DNA of 64,000 nt from Terrabacter aerolatus. Its GTDB lineage: Bacteria > Actinomycetota > Actinomycetes > Actinomycetales > Dermatophilaceae. The notes below the pieces were generated by a model. The model was given only the letters and a program-made list of their open reading frames with translations, had not been told where the DNA came from and did not search any database. How positions within the stretch are numbered: position 1 is the first letter of the stretch; the number at the start of each line of letters is the position of its first letter. The stretch spans positions 62,001-126,000 of the forward strand of contig NZ_BJYX01000008.1 of NCBI RefSeq assembly GCF_007991735.1, written 5' to 3'. Shown one piece after another: positions 8,606 through 16,832 of the stretch. Position numbers and translations under genes: made by a program.

Positions 8606-10162
8606 TCAGCCGAGGATCGCCCGCGCGGCGTTGTGGCCGGGGATCGCGCTGACGCCGCCGCCGCGCCTCGCGCCGGCGCCGCCGAGCAGCACGTTGTCGT
8701 ATGCCGTCTCGACGCCCCAGGTGCCCACCTCGGCGTCGCGCTCGGCCCACGGCCACTGCAGCGAGCGGTGGAAGATGTTGCCGCCCGGCAGGCCGACCGC
8801 CCGCTCGAGGTCGACCGGGCTCTTGACCTCGATGCACGGGTTGCCGTCGGCGTCGCGGGCGAGCACCGAGGCGATGGGCTCGCCGAGCACCGAGTCGAGC
8901 GAGCGCAGGGTCGCCGCGAGGGCCTCCTGCGTCGCCGCCTCGTTGTCGGCGCGGAAGAGCCTGGCCGGCAGGTGCAGGCCGAAGAGCGTCAGGGTCTGCG
9001 CGTCCGTGGCGGCGAGCTCGGCCCCGAGGATGGAGCGGTCCGACAGGGTGTGGCAGTAGATCTCGCACGGCGGGAGCTCGGGGATGCGCCCGCTGCGCGC
9101 GGCGGCATACGTCTGCTCGAGCTGGCCGTAGCCCTCGTTGATGTGGAAGGTGCCGGCGAAGGCGGCCGTGGGGTCGACGGCCGCATCGCGCAGGCGGGGG
9201 AGCCGGGTCAGCAGCATGTTGACCTTGAGCTGAGCGCCCTCGACCTCCTGCTCGGTGTCGGCGGGCTCGGCGCCAGCAGCGGCGAGGAGCCGGTTGAGCA
9301 CGGCGGGCGCGCAGCCGGCGACGAGGGAGCCCCCCGCGGCACTGCCGCTGCCGGCGCTCCCGCCGGACCACGCGACCTCGCCCGTCGACGGGTCGACGGA
9401 GGTGACCTCGGCTCCGGTGAGGCAGGTTGCCCCGGCCGAGACCGCTGCTGCCGCAAGGGAGTCCGTGAGGGCGCCCATGCCGCCGACGGGCACGTCCCAG
9501 TCGCCGGTGCCGCCGCCGATGAGGTGGTAGAGGAAGCAGACGTTCTGGCGCAGGTCGCTCTCGCCGAGCGAGGCGAAGGTGCCGATGAGCGCGTCGGTCG
9601 CGATGATCCCGCGCAGCGTGTCGTCGCTCGTGACCGACTCGATGAGCTCTCCGACGGGGCGCGTGGTCAGCGCGTCGAAGAGGGCGGCATCCCCCGAGAG
9701 CGACCGCACGTCGTCGCGCGAGAGCAGCGGCTCGAGGACCGTCGGGAACACCCGCTCGGCCACCCCGGCCATGCGGGCGTAGAAGTCGGACCACCCGGCA
9801 TACGCCTCGTCGCCACCGGTCAACGCGCGGAAGGCTGCTCGCGTCGCGGCCTCGTCCCCGTGGTCGACGAGCAGGCCACGGTCCGGGTCGGACGGTACGG
9901 GTGTGTAGGAGGAGAACCGGCGCCGGATGAGCCGCAGGTCGAGGTCGAGGTCGGTGAGAACCTGCCGGGGCAGCAGCGACACGAGGTAGGAGTAGCGCGA
10001 CAGCCGTGCGTCGACGCCCTCGAACGCCCGGGCCGACACGGCGGCCCCGCCCACGTGGTCGGCGCGCTCGAGCACGAGGACCCGGCGCCCCGCGCGGGCG
10101 AGGTAGGCAGCGGCGGTCAGGCCGTTGTGGCCGGCCCCGATGATGATGTCGTCGTAGCGCAC
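8606..10162 (-). CDS. FAD/NAD(P)-dependent oxidoreductase, PYROXD2/phytoene-dehydrogenase-like
   Basis: A 518-residue flavoprotein with an N-terminal FAD-binding Rossmann motif (GAGHNGLTAAAYLARAG, residues 9-25) and the GGAAV loop that follows in phytoene-desaturase relatives. The C-terminus has the usual second FAD-contact block (GVSAIPGHNAARAI). The overall pattern fits the PYROXD2-like group rather than carotenoid biosynthesis, since no crt neighbours are present. It is tail-to-tail with the sulfatase maturase and downstream of the SGNH esterase gene, separated from it by a very strong hairpin. Substrate unknown. Confidence 0.78.
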   Translation of the reverse strand: MRYDDIIIGAGHNGLTAAAYLARAGRRVLVLERADHVGGAAVSARAFEGVDARLSRYSYLVSLLPRQVLTDLDLDLRLIRRRFSSYTPVPSDPDRGLLVDHGDEAATRAAFRALTGGDEAYAGWSDFYARMAGVAERVFPTVLEPLLSRDDVRSLSGDAALFDALTTRPVGELIESVTSDDTLRGIIATDALIGTFASLGESDLRQNVCFLYHLIGGGTGDWDVPVGGMGALTDSLAAAAVSAGATCLTGAEVTSVDPSTGEVAWSGGSAGSGSAAGGSLVAGCAPAVLNRLLAAAGAEPADTEQEVEGAQLKVNMLLTRLPRLRDAAVDPTAAFAGTFHINEGYGQLEQTYAAARSGRIPELPPCEIYCHTLSDRSILGAELAATDAQTLTLFGLHLPARLFRADNEAATQEALAATLRSLDSVLGEPIASVLARDADGNPCIEVKSPVDLERAVGLPGGNIFHRSLQWPWAERDAEVGTWGVETAYDNVLLGGAGARRGGGVSAIPGHNAARAILG

Positions 10163-10181
10163 GGGGTCACCCTAGCGACGT

Positions 10182-10224
10182 GTGGCGAAGTGCCCACTCG
10201 ACCGTCGAGTGGGCACTTCGCCAC
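10182..10224. terminator. Near-perfect 43-base palindrome (21-bp stem, 1-base centre)
   Basis: The arms 10182-10202 and 10204-10224 are exact reverse complements around a single C at 10203. It lies in the 65-base gap between two leftward genes: just past the SGNH esterase stop and just ahead of the flavoprotein start. A strong terminator for the esterase is the simplest reading. The lack of a T-run and the extreme symmetry leave room for a small dispersed repeat element. Confidence 0.6.
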
Positions 10225-10227
10225 GTG

Positions 10228-11301
10228 TCAGCGGCGCGCGGCGTCCTGCCGGGCGTTGTAGAGCCGGTCGGCGGCGTCGATGCTCGCGCGGCTGCTCAGG
10301 TCGACCCCGGCGCGGGCCGCGGCGGCGCGGGCGGCCGGTGTCGTGAGGTCGGGAGCCACGAACCGCTCAGGGGTGATCATGCGGTCGAGCGCGGCATACC
10401 GTCTCGCGTCACGGGCCAGGCTGTCGGCGGACGCGACCGACCTCGCCTCGGCCTGCGCGGTGGAGAGCTTGAACGCGAGCCCGAACGCCGGCTTGGTCAG
10501 GACCGCGTAGCCGTCGCGGTGGCCGGCGACGTTGGGGTGGTAGCTCTCGCTGACCGGGTTCGACAGGCCGTTGAGCCACTCCACGCTGTCGCAGACGGCG
10601 TGCCCGACGAACTTCGACGTCGGGTTGACGAAGGTGAAGCCGGCATTGGACGCAGCCGTGGCGGTCTTGGAGTTGAGCAGGTCCGCGGTCGCGTTGAGCC
10701 GTGACTCCTCGGTGGGCGAGAACCACGTGAAGGCGTTGCAGTCCTGGCCGTTGAAGATGCGCGGGTAGCCGACGACGATGACCCGGGCGGTGGGGGCCTT
10801 GGCCCGGATCGAGGAGTAGAGCGTCGCGAGACGACCCGGGATGGTGTTGGTGATGGTGCTCTGCGCCGTGTCGATGGCGCCGTTGCAGTTGCTGAGCCAG
10901 CTCGGCTGGGCGCACGTGGTCAGGACGCTCGCGAAGCCGGCGTCGTTGCCGCCCACCGAGATCGTGACGTATGCCGTCGCGCTCGACAGCGCCGACAGCT
11001 GGGTGTTCGTCACGTCGGCCACCGTCGCCCCGGAGCACGCACGGAAGCTCAGCGTCAGGCCGAGCGCGGCGGCGTCGAGGGAGGGGTAGGCGTAGACGGA
11101 GCGCTGGCACGACGTGCCGTCGTTGAGGTAGGTCCGGGTGCCCGTGCCGGAGGAGTAGGAGTCACCGAGGGCGACGTAGGTGGTGCCCGCCGCGACGGCG
11201 GGAGCGCCGAGCGCGGACGCGGCACCGAGGCCGATGAGCGCGGACAGGCCGGCACCGATGGCGCGGCGGCGGGTGGATGGCACGAGGGACCTGCTCTTCA
11301 C
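10228..11301 (-). CDS. Secreted SGNH/GDSL hydrolase (lipase/esterase)
   Basis: A 357-residue exported esterase. The GTG start at 11301 has AAAGGAG eight bases upstream; longer starts lack one. A signal peptide runs from KSRSLVPSTRRRA through a hydrophobic core to APAVAA, near residue 38. Then come SGNH block I (ALGDSYSSG, catalytic Ser), block III (SVGGNDAGF) and block V (SYHPNVAGH, catalytic His). Pairs of Cys suggest disulfides, as in the Streptomyces extracellular lipase group. The C-terminal ~80 residues are an Ala/Arg-rich helical tail not needed for the fold. Likely substrate: short or long acyl esters outside the cell. Confidence 0.87.
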   Translation of the reverse strand: MKSRSLVPSTRRRAIGAGLSALIGLGAASALGAPAVAAGTTYVALGDSYSSGTGTRTYLNDGTSCQRSVYAYPSLDAAALGLTLSFRACSGATVADVTNTQLSALSSATAYVTISVGGNDAGFASVLTTCAQPSWLSNCNGAIDTAQSTITNTIPGRLATLYSSIRAKAPTARVIVVGYPRIFNGQDCNAFTWFSPTEESRLNATADLLNSKTATAASNAGFTFVNPTSKFVGHAVCDSVEWLNGLSNPVSESYHPNVAGHRDGYAVLTKPAFGLAFKLSTAQAEARSVASADSLARDARRYAALDRMITPERFVAPDLTTPAARAAAARAGVDLSSRASIDAADRLYNARQDAARR

Positions 11302-11636
11302 GACACACTCCTTTGTGGGTGGAAGGCTTGCTGACGCCGAGCACTGCAACCTGCAGGGGCGTCGGCCGCCGGCCACGGTGTGCCCCGCGTCACACGTCCC
11401 AGTACCGGACAGTAGGGGCAGCCCGGCCCACCCGCGAGCCGAACCGTGAGGAGCCGGTGCGGACCGCTTCCGGCGATCAGTTCGCGCACCGCGTGGCGGG
11501 TTGGCGAGGGGGCGCCGAGAGCAGCGCGACGAACGGCGACCTCACCCCGCCGGGGTGATGCCCGCCCCCGGCACGCGACGGAGCATGAGGTGAGCGGCGA
11601 CGGTCACGACGTCGCCACGAACCCGGAGGGAGTCCC
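11302..11636. other. 335-base divergent intergenic region
   Basis: The region separates the leftward esterase from the rightward DUF6325 gene and must hold both promoters. I see no convincing hairpin, operator palindrome or small gene. Confidence 0.4.
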
Positions 11637-12095
11637 ATGTCGACTGCGACGCCAGCGCCGATCGGGCCCGTGGACCTGGCCGTCATCGGCTTCCGAGGCG
11701 AGCTGCGGCAGGGTGGCATACGCGATGCCGTGGCCCGGGCCGTCGACCGAGGCGCCGTCCGGGTGCTCGACGTGCTGCTCGTCTGCAAGGACGACGACGG
11801 GAGCGTGCGGATGTACGACGCCGAGTCTCCCGAGGGCGCCGAGGAGCTGCTCGGCTTCCCGACCGTCCTGCCGGACCTCGTCGGCGAGGAGGACGCGCAG
11901 GCGATCGCCGAGGAGATGGACCCCGGCACGACGGTGCTCGTCATCGCCTGGGAGAACGCGTGGGCCTCCGAGATCGCGGCCGAGGTGCGTGAGCTCGACG
12001 GGCAGCTGCTCGTCATGGAGCGGCTGCCCCACGAGGACATCGAGACGGCCCTGGCCGCCATCACGTCGCAGGCTTCGAACGAGGAGGGGTCATGA
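11637..12095 (+). CDS. DUF6325-like protein
   Basis: A 152-residue soluble protein that opens with GPVDLAVIGFRG, then VRVLDVLLVCKDDDGSVR and a C-terminal VLVIAWENAWA stretch. This resembles the DUF6325 family, small alpha/beta proteins of unknown role often next to SHOCT proteins in actinobacteria. No catalytic motif is visible. GGAGG lies just upstream of the ATG. Its stop overlaps the next gene's ATG by four bases, so the two are translationally coupled. Confidence 0.75.
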   Translation: MSTATPAPIGPVDLAVIGFRGELRQGGIRDAVARAVDRGAVRVLDVLLVCKDDDGSVRMYDAESPEGAEELLGFPTVLPDLVGEEDAQAIAEEMDPGTTVLVIAWENAWASEIAAEVRELDGQLLVMERLPHEDIETALAAITSQASNEEGS

Positions 12096-12472
12096 GGGGA
12101 CGCATGGGACGGCCCGGTCTGCTGGGGCTTGCCGCCCGCACGGCCGTCGTCGCCGGCACGGCCAACGCCGTGAGCGGCAGGATGCAGCAGGGCCAGCAGG
12201 CCAAGGCGCAGCAGGCCGCCGATGCAGAGGCCTACCGGCAGCAGCAGGAGGCCGCGGCCCAGGCCGCCGCCACGCAGGCAGCCGTCGCCCAGGCGATGGC
12301 CGCGCAGGCGCAGCAGGCGCCCCCACCTGCACCCGCAGCGCCCGCAGCGCCCGCTGCCCTCGGGGCGGACGAGATGATCGCCGCCCTCGAGCGGCTGGCG
12401 GCACTGCACGCCCAGGGGATCCTCACCGACGAGGAGCTCGCCCAGCAGAAGGCCCGGATCCTCGGCAGCTGA
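12092..12472 (+). CDS. SHOCT-domain protein
   Basis: A 126-residue protein with a short hydrophobic N-terminal stretch (LLGLAARTAVVAGTA), a Gln/Ala-rich helical middle (about 35-75), a Pro-Ala linker, and a C-terminal SHOCT motif (ERLAALHAQGILTDEELAQQK). SHOCT modules are short oligomerisation segments. It overlaps the DUF6325 gene by ATGA, and such pairs recur in actinobacteria, so joint action is likely but the function is unknown. Confidence 0.8.
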   Translation: MRGRMGRPGLLGLAARTAVVAGTANAVSGRMQQGQQAKAQQAADAEAYRQQQEAAAQAAATQAAVAQAMAAQAQQAPPPAPAAPAAPAALGADEMIAALERLAALHAQGILTDEELAQQKARILGS

Positions 12473-12542
12473 ACCCTCGTGGGCGCCGCCATCGGAGGCA
12501 TCCTCGGCAACGCGGTCGGCTGCACGGCCGGGAGGGGGAGAC

Positions 12543-14294
12543 ATGACCGACGACGTCCCGGACCCGCCGCAGGACCGCTCGGTCGGACACCCTCCCGGTG
12601 ACCTGGTGCTGCCGTCGTGGCTGCGGGGCTACCGACGATCCTGGTGGCGTCCGGACGCCGTCGCCGGCCTCACGGTGTGGGCGGTCCTCATCCCCGAGGC
12701 GCTCGCCTACGCGACGATCGCCGGTGTCCCTCCCGTCGTCGGTCTCTACGCAGCGGTGCCGGCGCTCGTGCTCTACGCGCTCCTCGGCAGCTCGCGGCAC
12801 CTCGTCGTCGGCCCGATGTCCGCGACCTCCGCGCTCTCCGGGGCGATCGCCATCGCCTACGGTGGCGGCACCCCCGAGGGCGCGCTCCGTGTCACCGCGA
12901 CGCTCGCGATCGTCGTGGGAGCGGTCGGGCTCGTCGCCGGGCTGCTGCGCCTGGGCTTCCTCACGTCGTTCATCTCCGAGCCGGTGCTCAAGGGCTTCAT
13001 CATCGGTCTGGCCCTGACGATCATCATCGGACAGGTGCCGAAGCTGCTCGAGGTCGACAAGCCCGAGGCGGGCTTCTTCCGCTCCGTGGCCGTGCTCGTC
13101 TCCGAGCTCGGTGACGCCCACTGGCTGAGCGCCGCGGTCGGGATCGTGGCGCTCGCCGTCGTCCTCGTGCTGCGGCGGGTGTCCCCTCGGGTGCCGGGGT
13201 CGCTCGTCGTCGTGCTCCTCGGGATCGTCGCCGTGCGACTGTTCTCCCTGGACGAGCGCGGTGTCGCCATCGTCGGCCCGATTCAGTCGGGTTTGCCCGC
13301 CGTCGGGCTGCCGGGGTCGAGCCCCGCGCAGTACGCCGAGCTCGTCGCACCGGCCCTCGGCGTGCTGCTCGTGGGCTTCGTCGAGGGGCTCGCTGCCGCC
13401 AAGGCGTACGCCACGACGTTCGGCTACGACATCGACACGAACCGCGAGCTCACCGCCGCCGGGGTGGCGAACCTCGGCTCCGGCCTCTTCGGCGGGCTCG
13501 TCGTCAACGGCAGCCTGAGCAAGACCGCGGTCAACGGGTCGGCGGGCGCCCAGAGCCAGGCCTCGAACGTCCTCGTCTCCGCCCTGACCGTCCTGACCCT
13601 CCTCTTCCTCACCGGCCTCTTCGAGTCGCTCCCCGAGCCCGTGCTCGCGGCCGTGGTCATCGCGGCCGTCATCGACCTGGTCGACATGTCGTCGCTGCGC
13701 CGGTTGTATGCCGTGTGGACCGCGCCGCTCGGCAGCATCTACCGCAGTGCGGCCCGAGCCGACTTCATCGCCGCCGTCGGCGCCCTGCTCGGCGTTCTCG
13801 TCCTCGACACCCTGCCCGGCCTCTTCGTCGGGGTGCTCCTCTCGCTCCTGCTGCTGCTCTACCGGACATCGCGACCGCACGTCGCTCGCCTCACGCGCCA
13901 GCCCGGCGCGACCGGCGAGTGGCTCGACGCCTCGCGCCACCCCGACCTCCAGCCTCCTGCCGACGTCGCCGTGGTGCGGGTCGAGTCCGGGCTGTTCTTC
14001 GTCAACGCCGACCACGTCCGCGACGAGATCCGGGCCGCCCTGACGCCGGGGACCCGGGCGGTCGTCATCGACGCGAGCTCGGTCCCGGCCATCGACGTCA
14101 GCGCCGCGGACATGCTCGCGCAGCTGCACGACGAGCTCGCGCGGCAGGGGAGGTCGCTCCACCTCGCCGCCGGGATCGGCCAGTTCCGCGACGTCGTCGG
14201 TGCGGCCGAGGGCGACCAGCTGCTCGGGAACGTCCACCCCTCCGTGGACGAGGCCGTGACGGCAGCGCGGCGCCCTGCATCGGGTGGCTCCTGA
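12543..14294 (+). CDS. SulP-family anion transporter with STAS domain
   Basis: A 583-residue membrane carrier of the SLC26/SulP family (sulfate, bicarbonate or similar anions). It has about ten to twelve hydrophobic helices between residues 30 and 430; the signature around VVGLYAAVPALVLYALLGSS is typical. The last ~120 residues form a cytoplasmic STAS domain (VVIDASSVPAIDVSAADML). The gene starts at an ATG with GGGAGGGGG upstream. It is 70 bases after the SHOCT gene on the same strand. The presence of a sulfatase 5 kb away makes sulfate plausible as cargo, but this is only a hint. Confidence 0.88.
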   Translation: MTDDVPDPPQDRSVGHPPGDLVLPSWLRGYRRSWWRPDAVAGLTVWAVLIPEALAYATIAGVPPVVGLYAAVPALVLYALLGSSRHLVVGPMSATSALSGAIAIAYGGGTPEGALRVTATLAIVVGAVGLVAGLLRLGFLTSFISEPVLKGFIIGLALTIIIGQVPKLLEVDKPEAGFFRSVAVLVSELGDAHWLSAAVGIVALAVVLVLRRVSPRVPGSLVVVLLGIVAVRLFSLDERGVAIVGPIQSGLPAVGLPGSSPAQYAELVAPALGVLLVGFVEGLAAAKAYATTFGYDIDTNRELTAAGVANLGSGLFGGLVVNGSLSKTAVNGSAGAQSQASNVLVSALTVLTLLFLTGLFESLPEPVLAAVVIAAVIDLVDMSSLRRLYAVWTAPLGSIYRSAARADFIAAVGALLGVLVLDTLPGLFVGVLLSLLLLLYRTSRPHVARLTRQPGATGEWLDASRHPDLQPPADVAVVRVESGLFFVNADHVRDEIRAALTPGTRAVVIDASSVPAIDVSAADMLAQLHDELARQGRSLHLAAGIGQFRDVVGAAEGDQLLGNVHPSVDEAVTAARRPASGGS

Positions 14295-14352
14295 CGCCTA
14301 GGCTGGGCGCGTACTCGTGGTCCGGCCGGACCGTGACGACAGGAGGACGACC

Positions 14353-15012
14353 GTGGGCTTCCCCGAGAACGTGCTGGCCAAGGGCGAGAAGGTCGAGCGC
14401 GACCTGCATCCGCACTGGCTCACCGTCGTGGTCCCGACCATCTTCGGGCTGCTGCTCACGGCCGCGTGCATCGCGGTCGCCGTCGTCACCCCCGACGACG
14501 AGACCGGCAACCGCATCCAGTGGATCGCCGTGGCGGTCCTCGTCCTCGTGGCCGTCCCGGCCGTCGTCGTGCCCTACCTGCGCTGGCGCACGACGCACTA
14601 CGTCATCACCTCGCACCGCGTCATGGTGCGGCGCGGCGTCCTGACGAAGAACGGCAAGGACATCACGCTGTCGAAGATCACCGACGTGAGCTTCCAGCAG
14701 ACCGTCCTCGACCGGATCATCCGCTCCGGCTCGCTGCACATCGAGTCGGCCGGCGACAGCCCCGACGAGAACCTCTCGAGCATCCCCCGCAGCAACGAGG
14801 TCCAGCAGCTCATCAACCGCCTCATCGACGAGGACGACCTGCGGCGACGCTCCCACGGCCGCGACGTCGCCGACGCGCCCGACCCCGGCCTGGGCTCGAG
14901 CGAGGACGGCTACGCCGACGACACGACGGCGATCCCGCGCCAGCGGCCCGAGCTGGCCGAGGAGCGGCGCCGCCCGCGCGACCTCGGCGACGGCAACGAC
15001 CAGACGCTCTGA
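14353..15012 (+). CDS. Membrane protein with bacterial PH-like (bPH2, DUF304) domain
   Basis: A 219-residue protein with two transmembrane helices near residues 25-45 and 57-78, followed by the bPH2 block (THYVITSHRVMVRRG, KITDVSFQQTVLDRI, GSLHIESAGDS). A charged, disordered tail follows. The GTG at 14353 is preceded by AGGAGG. The family is common and its role unclear; membrane-surface scaffolding is the usual suggestion. It sits 58 bases after the SulP gene. Confidence 0.8.
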   Translation: MGFPENVLAKGEKVERDLHPHWLTVVVPTIFGLLLTAACIAVAVVTPDDETGNRIQWIAVAVLVLVAVPAVVVPYLRWRTTHYVITSHRVMVRRGVLTKNGKDITLSKITDVSFQQTVLDRIIRSGSLHIESAGDSPDENLSSIPRSNEVQQLINRLIDEDDLRRRSHGRDVADAPDPGLGSSEDGYADDTTAIPRQRPELAEERRRPRDLGDGNDQTL

Positions 15013-15068
15013 CCCGCGACCTGCTCGGTCCCGCGTCCGGCCACGGTCCGGTGTGGCATCGTCGGATC

Positions 15069-16832
15069 ATGACCTCACCTGTCGACGAAGCCGGTGTGAC
15101 CGCACGGTACCGGGCTGCCCGTGACCAGCTCCTCGCCCTGCGTGGTGACCACGCCCGCGCGGTCCGCGAGTTCAGCTTCCCGGACGTCGGCGACCGCTGG
15201 AACTGGGGCGTCGACTGGTTCGATGCCGTCGCCCGCGGCAACGACCGCGCCTGCCTGACGATCGTCGAGCAGGACGAGTCGTCACGCTCCTGGTCCTGGG
15301 ACGAGATGGCCCGGCGGTCCGACCAGATCGCGGCGCGCCTGTCGGCCCTCGGGGTGGGGCGGGGCGACTCGGTCGTCCTCATGCTCGGCAACCAGGTCGA
15401 GCTCTGGGAGTCGATGCTCGCGGTCATCAAGCTGGGCGCCGTCGTCATGCCGACGACGACCGCCGTCGGTCCCGGCGACCTCGTCGACCGGATGGCGCGC
15501 GGCGGTGCCCGCGCCGTCATCACCAACGCCTCCGAGGTGCACAAGTTCGACGACGTGCCCGGCGACTACGTGCGGGTCGCCGTCGGTGGAGCCGACCCGG
15601 CCGGGACGGCCACGGACGGCTGGGAGGACCACGCGGCGGCATACGACCTCGACGTCCCGCCGATTGACCACCCCGGCACCGGCCCCGACGACCGGATGCT
15701 CCTCTACTTCACGTCCGGTACGACGAGCCGGCCCAAGCTCGTCGAGCACACGCAGCGTTCCTACCCCGTGGGGCACCTCTCGACGATGTACTGGATCGGC
15801 CTCCAGCCCGGCGACGTGCACCTCAACGTCAGCAGCCCGGGGTGGGCCAAGCACGCGTGGTCCTCCTTCTTCGCCCCGTGGGCGGCCGAGGCGACGGTGT
15901 TCGTCTACAACTACAGCCGTTTCGACCCGCCGGCGCTGCTGCGGGTGCTGCGCACGCACGAGGTCACCTCGATCTGCGCGCCGCCCACCGTGTGGCGCAT
16001 GCTCATCAACGCCGACCTCTCGGCCGGTCCCGGGTCGCTGCGCGAGGTCATCGGCGCCGGCGAGCCGCTCAACCCCGAGGTCATCGCCCAGGTCGAGCGG
16101 GCGTGGGGGCTGACCATCCGCGACGGCTACGGCCAGACCGAGATGACGGCCGCCGTCGGCAACACTCCGGGGTCCACCGTGAAGCCCGGGTCGATGGGTC
16201 GTCCGCTCCCGGGCTGTCCGGTCGTCGTCGTCGACCCGATCACGAACGCCCTTGTCACACAGGCGGACCCGGGGGGCAATCGTGAGGGGGAGATCTGCCT
16301 CGACCTGTCGCAGCACCCCGTGCCCCTCATGACGGGCTACCAGGGTGACGAGCAGCGCAACGCCGATGCCATGGCCGGCGGTTTCTACCACACGGGCGAT
16401 GTCGCCACGGTGGACGCCGACGGCTACATCTCGTTCGTCGGGCGCACCGACGACGTCTTCAAGGCGAGCGACTACAAGATCAGCCCGTTCGAGGTCGAGT
16501 CGGTCCTCATCGAGCACCCGGCCGTCGCCGAGGCCGCCGTCGTTCCGGCCCCGGACGCGGTGCGCCTCGCCGTGCCCAAGGCGTACATCGCGCTCGCTCC
16601 CGGCCACGAGCCCGGCGAGGAGGTCGCGCGCTCGATCCTCGCCCACGCCCGCGAGAAGCTCGCCCCGTGGCAACGCGTCCGTCGCATCGAGTTCTACGAG
16701 CTGCCCAAGACGATCTCGGGCAAGATCCGCCGCGTCGAGCTGCGCAGCCGCGAGGACGACCTCGACGCGACCGGCGCGCCCCAGCCCGCCGACGAGTGGC
16801 GCGACGACCAGTTCCCGGACCTCAGGGGGTGA
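15069..16832 (+). CDS. AMP-forming acyl-CoA synthetase (medium-chain/acetyl-CoA synthetase-like)
   Basis: A 587-residue ligase that activates a carboxylic acid with ATP and CoA. The P-loop LLYFTSGTTSRPK, the GYGQTEM adenylate motif, the FYHTGDVATVDADGY hinge and the catalytic Lys in TISGKIRR are all intact. The EFSFPDVGDRWNWGVDWFD opening matches the AcsM-like/medium-chain group. The ATG at 15069 lies in TCATGACC with weak upstream pairing. Its end overlaps the convergent phosphoesterase by 11 bases. Confidence 0.88.
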   Translation: MTSPVDEAGVTARYRAARDQLLALRGDHARAVREFSFPDVGDRWNWGVDWFDAVARGNDRACLTIVEQDESSRSWSWDEMARRSDQIAARLSALGVGRGDSVVLMLGNQVELWESMLAVIKLGAVVMPTTTAVGPGDLVDRMARGGARAVITNASEVHKFDDVPGDYVRVAVGGADPAGTATDGWEDHAAAYDLDVPPIDHPGTGPDDRMLLYFTSGTTSRPKLVEHTQRSYPVGHLSTMYWIGLQPGDVHLNVSSPGWAKHAWSSFFAPWAAEATVFVYNYSRFDPPALLRVLRTHEVTSICAPPTVWRMLINADLSAGPGSLREVIGAGEPLNPEVIAQVERAWGLTIRDGYGQTEMTAAVGNTPGSTVKPGSMGRPLPGCPVVVVDPITNALVTQADPGGNREGEICLDLSQHPVPLMTGYQGDEQRNADAMAGGFYHTGDVATVDADGYISFVGRTDDVFKASDYKISPFEVESVLIEHPAVAEAAVVPAPDAVRLAVPKAYIALAPGHEPGEEVARSILAHAREKLAPWQRVRRIEFYELPKTISGKIRRVELRSREDDLDATGAPQPADEWRDDQFPDLRG

